Shown here: positions 59,451 to 64,000 of the stretch, piece after piece
Layout of the letters: each line of letters begins with the position of its first letter
How positions within the stretch are numbered: position 1 is the stretch's first letter
NCBI RefSeq assembly: GCF_041438865.1
Contig: NZ_CP109450.1
Location: forward strand, 4,547,001-4,611,000
DNA length: 64,000 bases
DNA from: Streptomyces sp. NBC_01471
GTDB lineage: Bacteria; Actinomycetota; Actinomycetes; Streptomycetales; Streptomycetaceae
Direction: 5' to 3'
Translations under genes and position numbers: made by a program
Notes under the pieces: generated by a model
The model's database searches: none
What the model saw: only the letters and a program-made list of their open reading frames with translations
Told to the model about the DNA's origin: nothing

Positions 59451-60281
59451 ATGCGGCTGAGCACCACGATCTTTCTGACCGACCGGACCGTCACCCCGGT
59501 GCGGCTGGCACGGGAGCTGGAACAGCGCGGGTTCGCCGGGCTGTATCTGCCCGAGCACACGCACATCCCGGTCGAGCGGACCACTCCGTACCCGATGGGG
59601 GGCGAACTGCCCGCCGAGTACGGCAGGACGCTGGACCCGTTCGTCGCGCTGGGGCAGGCCGCCGCGGTGACGGACAGCCTGACCCTCGGCACGGGCATCA
59701 CGCTCATCGCCCAGCACGACCCGATCGACCTGGCCAAGCAGATCGCGACCCTCGACCACCTCTCGGGCAGCCGCTTCACGCTCGGTCTCGGCTTCGGCTG
59801 GAACAAGGAGGAGGCCGCCGACCACGGCGTGGAGTGGACGCGCCGCCGCGCGCTGGGCCGGGACCGGATGGCACTGATGCGCGCCCTGTGGGCAGCGGAA
59901 CCGACCGCGTACGAGGGGGAGTTCGGCTCCGTACGGGCGAGTGAGGCCCATCCGAAACCGCGCGGCGGCAGCGTGCGGACCCTGATCGGCGGGGCTGCCG
60001 GGCCGAAGCTCTTCGACCACATCGCGGAGTACGCGGACGGCTGGCTGCCGATCGGGGGCGGCGGGCTCGGGGAGTCGCTGCCGGTACTGCGCCGGGTCTG
60101 GCAGGACGCGGGCCGCGACCCGGAGGAGCTCCAGGTGGTCCCGTACGCCGTACTGCCGAGCCAGGGGAAGCTGGGGCACTACGCGGAGCTGGGCATTGAT
60201 GAGGTGGTGCTCCAGCTGCCGTCCGCGGACGAGGGGACGGTCCTCAGGGTGCTCGACGAGTACGCGCCGTACCTGGCCTGA
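59451..60281 (+). CDS. LLM class F420-dependent oxidoreductase
   Basis: A 276-residue luciferase-like enzyme: LYLPEHTHIPVERTTPYP, TLGTGITLIAQHDPIDLAKQ, DHLSGSRFTLGLGFGWN and a C-terminal ELGIDEVVLQLPS. The TGF02 subgroup-like PEHTHIPV segment is typical of F420-dependent enzymes. Its ATG follows a GCGAACGAG purine stretch. No CTGAC-N5-GTCAG site is nearby, so it is probably outside that regulon. Confidence 0.87.
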   Translation: MRLSTTIFLTDRTVTPVRLARELEQRGFAGLYLPEHTHIPVERTTPYPMGGELPAEYGRTLDPFVALGQAAAVTDSLTLGTGITLIAQHDPIDLAKQIATLDHLSGSRFTLGLGFGWNKEEAADHGVEWTRRRALGRDRMALMRALWAAEPTAYEGEFGSVRASEAHPKPRGGSVRTLIGGAAGPKLFDHIAEYADGWLPIGGGGLGESLPVLRRVWQDAGRDPEELQVVPYAVLPSQGKLGHYAELGIDEVVLQLPSADEGTVLRVLDEYAPYLA

Positions 60282-60647
60282 GTGATGTGTGGGGGCGGGG
60301 CGCGTGCTCAGCGACGCGGCAGGACGGGACGTACGGTCTCCGACGTGCGGCGACCGGCGACCGGGCGGAAGCTGGTGCGTGTGCTCCAGGAACCGAAGTA
60401 CAGCGGCCGGGCGGTGCTGGTCATCGACAGCCACGTCCTGCCGGTGGCGGCCACGCTCGCCTTCTCCGCGCACGGCTGCTCGGGCGTCCTGCGCACCCAG
60501 ATCGTCTCGGACGCCGACCTGGAGTTCCCGGCGGATCCTGTGCCGCTCACGCTCCTCCAGGAGCCGAAGGGCGAGGTCTGGGGCACCGTCTCGGTCTGCC
60601 GCCGGACGCCCGAGGGCGCTGTGTCGATGAAGTTCACCGGCGTCTGA
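60282..60647 (+). CDS. small protein of unknown function
   Basis: A reading frame of about 121 residues after the LLM gene; the coding-like part is KLVRVLQEPKYSGRAVLVID then VLPVAATLAFSAHGCSGVL and TPEGAVSMKFTGV. No clear ribosome-binding site exists at GTG 60282 or ATG 60285, and the first 25 residues are low complexity, so the start is doubtful. The beta-strand pattern may be a small barrel. Not recognised. Confidence 0.45.
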   Translation: MMCGGGARAQRRGRTGRTVSDVRRPATGRKLVRVLQEPKYSGRAVLVIDSHVLPVAATLAFSAHGCSGVLRTQIVSDADLEFPADPVPLTLLQEPKGEVWGTVSVCRRTPEGAVSMKFTGV

Positions 60648-60773
60648 TCCGGCTCCACGTCGCCGCCGCCCCCGTCCCGCGTGGGCGGTGGCGGCCGGGC
60701 GAACGGGGCCGGGCCGTTCCGGGCACCCGTCTCCCGGGGTGCCGGAACGGCGGAGCGGGAGCACGCTGGAACC

Positions 60774-60989
60774 ATGAAGATGCCGGTCATCATCCACCCG
60801 CCGGACCCGTCCGGCGGCCGGCGCGTGCGCGCCGGTACGGACACCCTCGGCGTCGCCCACAGTCGCCGGGATGTCGTCGAGCTGCTGCGCGGGGCCGGTC
60901 TTGAGGGCATCGACGAGAAAGAGCTCTCGACCACGTCGCTCATCGAATGGCACGGTGGCGGCCCCGACGTGTGGCCGACGCCCGGGTGA
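60774..60989 (+). CDS. conserved small protein upstream of DNA ligase
   Basis: A 71-residue protein starting KMPVIIHPPDPSGGRRVR, with VVELLRGAGLEGIDEKELST and SLIEWHGGGPDVW. Similar small proteins are conserved in Streptomyces, often near ATP-dependent DNA ligase genes. A purine-rich GGAACC precedes the ATG. Function unknown. Confidence 0.7.
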   Translation: MKMPVIIHPPDPSGGRRVRAGTDTLGVAHSRRDVVELLRGAGLEGIDEKELSTTSLIEWHGGGPDVWPTPG

Positions 60990-61034
60990 CCCGCGATCCG
61001 GCCGGCAGGAGCCGCACCCCGGGGAGCAGCAGCC

Positions 61035-61976
61035 GTGGCTGATCACCCGGGCCGGTACGCCCCGATGCTGGCGAGCGAGGTCCCGGCCCCGGCAGACCTC
61101 ACGGGCTGGGCGGCGGAGGTCAAGTGGGACGGAATGCGCCTCGTCACGTCCGTCGACGCGGGTGGTGCGGTGGCGGTGCACGGCCGCTCAGGCGTGGACG
61201 CCACCGTCCGGTACCCGGAGCTCGCCTCGCTGGCCGGGCTGGTGGCCGACGCACCCCTTGTCCTCGACGGGGAAGTCGTCGCCCTGGACGCGGCGGGCCT
61301 GCCGTCCTTCAGCCGGCTCCAGCAGCGGATGATGCTCGCAGGACCGGCACGGATCAGGACCGCACGCGTACGGACCCCCGTCACCCTCATGCTCTTCGAC
61401 ATCCTGGTGCACCGGGGCACGACGGTGACCGGCCGCCCGTACCGGGAGCGGCGCCGCCTGCTGGAGCGGCTCGACCTCCCGGGCGACGGCACGGTCGCCG
61501 TACCGCCCGTGTGGACGGACGACCCGGCGGCGGGAATCCGGTGGACCCGTGACCGGCGGCTGGAGGGCGTCATCCTCAAGCGCCTGACATCCCGCTACCA
61601 GCCCGGCCGCCGGTCCCCGGACTGGATCAAGGTGAAGTACCGCCCCTCGGCGGACATCGTGATCGCCGGCTGGCTGGCCGACACCCACGGCGAGCCCCGC
61701 TCCCTGCTCGTCGGCCTGCCAGGACCCGACGGACTGCGCTACGGCGGCGCGGTCGGCTCCGGCCTGTCCGCCGGACAACGACGCCTTCTGCTCCCGCTCC
61801 TCACGGCAGCCGCCGCCGGCACCCCGCCCTTCGAGATCCCCGCCCCCGGGCCACCGGCCGGAGTCCACTGGGTCCTGCCTCTCCTGGAGGGCGAGGTCCA
61901 CTACGCGGAGCTGACCCGCGACGGGATTCTCCGGCAGCCTTCGTGGAAGGGGCTGCGGGGGATCGCCGGGGAATGA
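61035..61976 (+). CDS. ATP-dependent DNA ligase (LigD/LigC-type)
   Basis: A 313-residue ligase. The adenylated Lys30 lies in EVKWDGMRLV; LDGEVVALD, MLFDILVH, EGVILKRLTSRYQPGRR and WIKVKYR complete the nucleotidyltransferase motifs. The C-terminal OB-fold contains IVIAGWLADTHGE. GTG start at 61035 with GGGGAGCAGC upstream. It fits a short repair ligase used in non-homologous end joining; no Ku gene is in the window. Confidence 0.9.
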   Translation: MADHPGRYAPMLASEVPAPADLTGWAAEVKWDGMRLVTSVDAGGAVAVHGRSGVDATVRYPELASLAGLVADAPLVLDGEVVALDAAGLPSFSRLQQRMMLAGPARIRTARVRTPVTLMLFDILVHRGTTVTGRPYRERRRLLERLDLPGDGTVAVPPVWTDDPAAGIRWTRDRRLEGVILKRLTSRYQPGRRSPDWIKVKYRPSADIVIAGWLADTHGEPRSLLVGLPGPDGLRYGGAVGSGLSAGQRRLLLPLLTAAAAGTPPFEIPAPGPPAGVHWVLPLLEGEVHYAELTRDGILRQPSWKGLRGIAGE

Positions 61977-62361
61977 GGCGGCCTCACCCTGAGGTTTCCC
62001 GCGCCTGCTCCCAGGGCCACTTCGCGCCGCGGCCCGACTCGATGAGCGGGATCGTGCGGAACGCCTGGTCGGAGAGGCCGCCGGCGTCAGCTGCCGGGAA
62101 CGGGCGGCCTGCCCGGGACGGGCGAGCTTCGCGGCGACCTGTTCGGCAGCGGTCGATCACGTGAATTACGCGACGCCGCCGGGGAGTTGCTCACCCGCCG
62201 TACCCGCCTCCGTCGCGGGCCGGGTGCGAGGCACGGGTGCGGGGGCCCGTCACGGGGCCCGTCACGTCTGCCGGGGCCGCCGCGTGTCACCGGGCGTAAC
62301 GCGAGGTCACGCCGGGCACGGCGCCGCAGACAGTGCGAAATCACGCTCGTATGCTCGAACC
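61977..62361. other. ligase-fbiC intergenic region with a gene remnant
   Basis: On the minus strand 61983-62100 reads SDQAFRTIPLIESGRGAKWP, then WEQARETSG and a stop. Upstream, in another phase, is EQVAAKLARPGQAARSRQ. This looks like the frameshifted C-terminus of a lost gene. The rest, 62150-62361, shows no ORF of coding quality; the fbiC promoter must be there. No terminator hairpin was identified. Confidence 0.4.
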
Positions 62362-64000
62362 ATGACTGATCCGCAGCCCGCAGTACCCACCGCAAATGCC
62401 ATGCGCCGCGCGCTCCGGCGGGCCAGGGACGGGGTGGCCCTCGACACTGCCGAGGCTGCCGTGCTTCTCCAGGCACGCGGTGACGACCTGCGTGACCTCG
62501 CCGCGTCGGCGGCGCGCGTCCGGGACGCCGGTCTGGAAGCGGTCGGGCGGCCCGGAGTCATCACGTACTCCCGCAAGGTGTTCATCCCGCTGACCCGCCT
62601 CTGCCGGGACAAGTGCCACTACTGCACGTTCGTCACCGTGCCCGGCAAGCTCAAGCGGGGCGGCCACGGCATGTACCTCTCGCCCGACGAGGTGCTGGAG
62701 ATCGCCCGCCAGGGCGCCGAACTCGGCTGCAAGGAAGCGCTGTTCACGCTCGGTGACCGCCCCGAGGAGCGCTGGCCCGAGGCGCGCGAGTGGCTGGAGG
62801 CCGAAGGGTACGACGACACCCTGTCCTACGTACGCGCCATGGCCGTCCGGGTCCTGGAGGAGACCGGCCTGCTGCCGCACCTCAACCCGGGCGTCATGTC
62901 CTGGACCGACCTCCAGCGGCTCAAGCCGGTCGCCCCCTCGATGGGCATGATGCTGGAGACCACGGCGACCCGGCTGTGGAGCGAGCCGGGCGGCCCGCAC
63001 CACGGCTCGCCCGACAAGGAGCCCGCTGTACGGCTGCGCGTCCTGGAGGACGCCGGACGTTCCAACGTCCCCTTCACCACCGGTGTGCTGATCGGGATCG
63101 GTGAGTCGTACGAGGAGCGCGCCGACGCCTTCTTCGAGCTGCGCAGGGTCGCGCGCTCCTACCACGGCGTCCAGGAAGTCATCGTCCAGAACTTCCGGGC
63201 CAAGCCCGACACGGCGATGCGCGCGATGCCCGACGCCGAGCTGGAGGAGCTGGCCGCCGCCATCGCGGTGGCCCGGCACGTCCTCGGCCCGTCGGCCCGA
63301 CTCCAGGCCCCGCCGAACCTGGTCGACGCGGAGTACGCGCTGCTCATCGGCGCCGGGATCGACGACTGGGGCGGCGTGTCCCCGCTGACGCCCGACCACG
63401 TCAACCCCGAGCGCCCCTGGCCGCACATCGACGAGCTGGCCGAACGGACCGCCGCAGCGGGCTTCCAGCTCCGTGAACGGCTCACCATCTACCCGGAGTT
63501 CATCCAGCGCGGCGAGCCCTGGCTCGACCCCCGGCTCGTGCCGCACGTCCGCGCGCTGGCCGATCCGGAGACCGGCCTGGCCCGCGACGGCGTCAAGCCG
63601 TCCGGGCTGCCCTGGCAGGAGCCCGACGAGGGCTTCACCGCCACCGGCCGCACCGATCTGCACACCACCATCGACACCGAGGGCCGCACGTCCGACCGCC
63701 GGGACGACTTCGACGAGGTGTACGGGGACTGGGACGCCCTGCGCGAACAGGCGGCCCCCGGCATGGTCCCGTCCCGTATCGACACCGACGTCAAGCAGGC
63801 CCTGGACCAGGCGGCCGCGGACCCGACCCAGCTCACCGACGACGAGGCGCTCGCCCTGCTGCACGCGGACGGCCCGGCGCTGGACGCACTCACCCGGATC
63901 GCCGACGGACTGCGCCGTGACGTGGTCGGTGACGACGTCACGTACATCGTCACCAGGAACATCAACTTCACCAACGTCTGCTACACCGGGTGCCGCTTCT
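62362..64000 (+). CDS. fbiC: bifunctional FO synthase (FbiC), 3' end outside window
   Basis: At least 546 residues; the gene runs off the window. This radical SAM enzyme builds the deazaflavin core (FO) of coenzyme F420. The CofG half carries the 4Fe-4S motif C81-RDK-C85-HY-C88, LMG-type SAM elements (GGHGMYLSPDEVLEI) and APPNLVDAEYALLIGAG. The second, CofH half begins after residue 470 with a further CxxxC seen at the end of the window (NVCYTGC). The ATG at 62362 opens the protein. F420 would be used by the LLM enzymes and the Ddn-like reductase. Confidence 0.92.
   Translation, partial: MTDPQPAVPTANAMRRALRRARDGVALDTAEAAVLLQARGDDLRDLAASAARVRDAGLEAVGRPGVITYSRKVFIPLTRLCRDKCHYCTFVTVPGKLKRGGHGMYLSPDEVLEIARQGAELGCKEALFTLGDRPEERWPEAREWLEAEGYDDTLSYVRAMAVRVLEETGLLPHLNPGVMSWTDLQRLKPVAPSMGMMLETTATRLWSEPGGPHHGSPDKEPAVRLRVLEDAGRSNVPFTTGVLIGIGESYEERADAFFELRRVARSYHGVQEVIVQNFRAKPDTAMRAMPDAELEELAAAIAVARHVLGPSARLQAPPNLVDAEYALLIGAGIDDWGGVSPLTPDHVNPERPWPHIDELAERTAAAGFQLRERLTIYPEFIQRGEPWLDPRLVPHVRALADPETGLARDGVKPSGLPWQEPDEGFTATGRTDLHTTIDTEGRTSDRRDDFDEVYGDWDALREQAAPGMVPSRIDTDVKQALDQAAADPTQLTDDEALALLHADGPALDALTRIADGLRRDVVGDDVTYIVTRNINFTNVCYTGCRF

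Noticed and set aside
60308..60943. A 211-residue minus-strand frame
   Set aside because: Antisense to two small plus-strand genes, Ser/Arg-rich and without domains.

Overview
The window is high-GC actinobacterial DNA, almost certainly from a Streptomyces. The third codon positions are strongly G/C, GTG and TTG starts are frequent, and the afsK, afsS and afsR homologues typical of that genus are present. So are an XRE/DUF397 pair, Tat-exported PhoD and PHP-type enzymes, and the F420-biosynthesis gene fbiC. No rRNA, tRNA, CRISPR array, integrase or transposase was seen. All family assignments were made by reading the sequence; no database search was run.

Layout. 1-3.3 kb: SDR / acyl-CoA dehydrogenase / zinc alcohol dehydrogenase operon. 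3.4-9.7 kb: three MFS transporters and a PhoD phosphatase. 9.9-19.2 kb: flavin reductase, enoyl-CoA hydratase, NDP-forming acyl-CoA synthetase, an MFS/TetR pair, a flavin monooxygenase and a DUF35 protein. 19.1-21.6 kb: a decaying accessory island with a frameshifted radical SAM gene, a Cys-rich/CYTH fusion, a rearranged XRE regulator and a 31-residue ORF. 21.8-26.2 kb: GNAT, S26 peptidase, PNPOx-like protein and an XRE/DUF397 set. 26.3-29.6 kb: a CUT1 sugar ABC importer. 29.7-30.7 kb: a MNT/HEPN toxin-antitoxin pair with a broken HEPN toxin. 30.7-34.6 kb: thiolase-like protein, acyl-CoA dehydrogenase, deazaflavin-dependent reductase and a TetR regulator. 35.1-47.2 kb: the afs locus (afsK, afsS, afsR), with a thiolase / DUF35 / enoyl-CoA hydratase / acyl-CoA ligase block lying between afsK and afsS. 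47.4-55.2 kb: two catabolic operons (amidohydrolase, two LLM oxidoreductases, SDR, D-aminoacylase-like amidohydrolase, ALDH). 55.2-64 kb: a DesK-like two-component system, a Tat-exported PHP protein, an LLM enzyme, an ATP-dependent DNA ligase and the start of fbiC.

The main unifying signal is a 15-bp palindrome, CTGAC-N5-GTCAG (best form CTGACGGNCCGTCAG). It occurs about eleven times between positions 26 and 50608, and nearly every copy is just upstream of a CoA-thioester or redox catabolic gene. I infer one TetR-family regulon scattered over 50 kb. The TetR at 33915-34562 is the best candidate regulator, because it sits centrally and a weak copy of the site overlaps its own start. The enzyme set is CoA ligase, two acyl-CoA dehydrogenases, two hydratases, two SCP-x/Ltp-like thiolases with DUF35 partners, SDRs, ALDH, flavin- and F420-type oxidoreductases and two amidohydrolases. 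It resembles steroid or terpenoid side-chain catabolism, including retro-aldol (Ltp2/DUF35) chemistry, but the substrate cannot be read from sequence. FbiC at the right edge could supply the F420 precursor for the LLM and Ddn-like enzymes.

A second theme is decay. Radical SAM, XRE, HEPN, PIN and methyltransferase genes are each frameshifted, truncated or rearranged. A third is a small Sec-exported peptide next to afsS that shares the AfsS NGHVT/NAHVT repeat.
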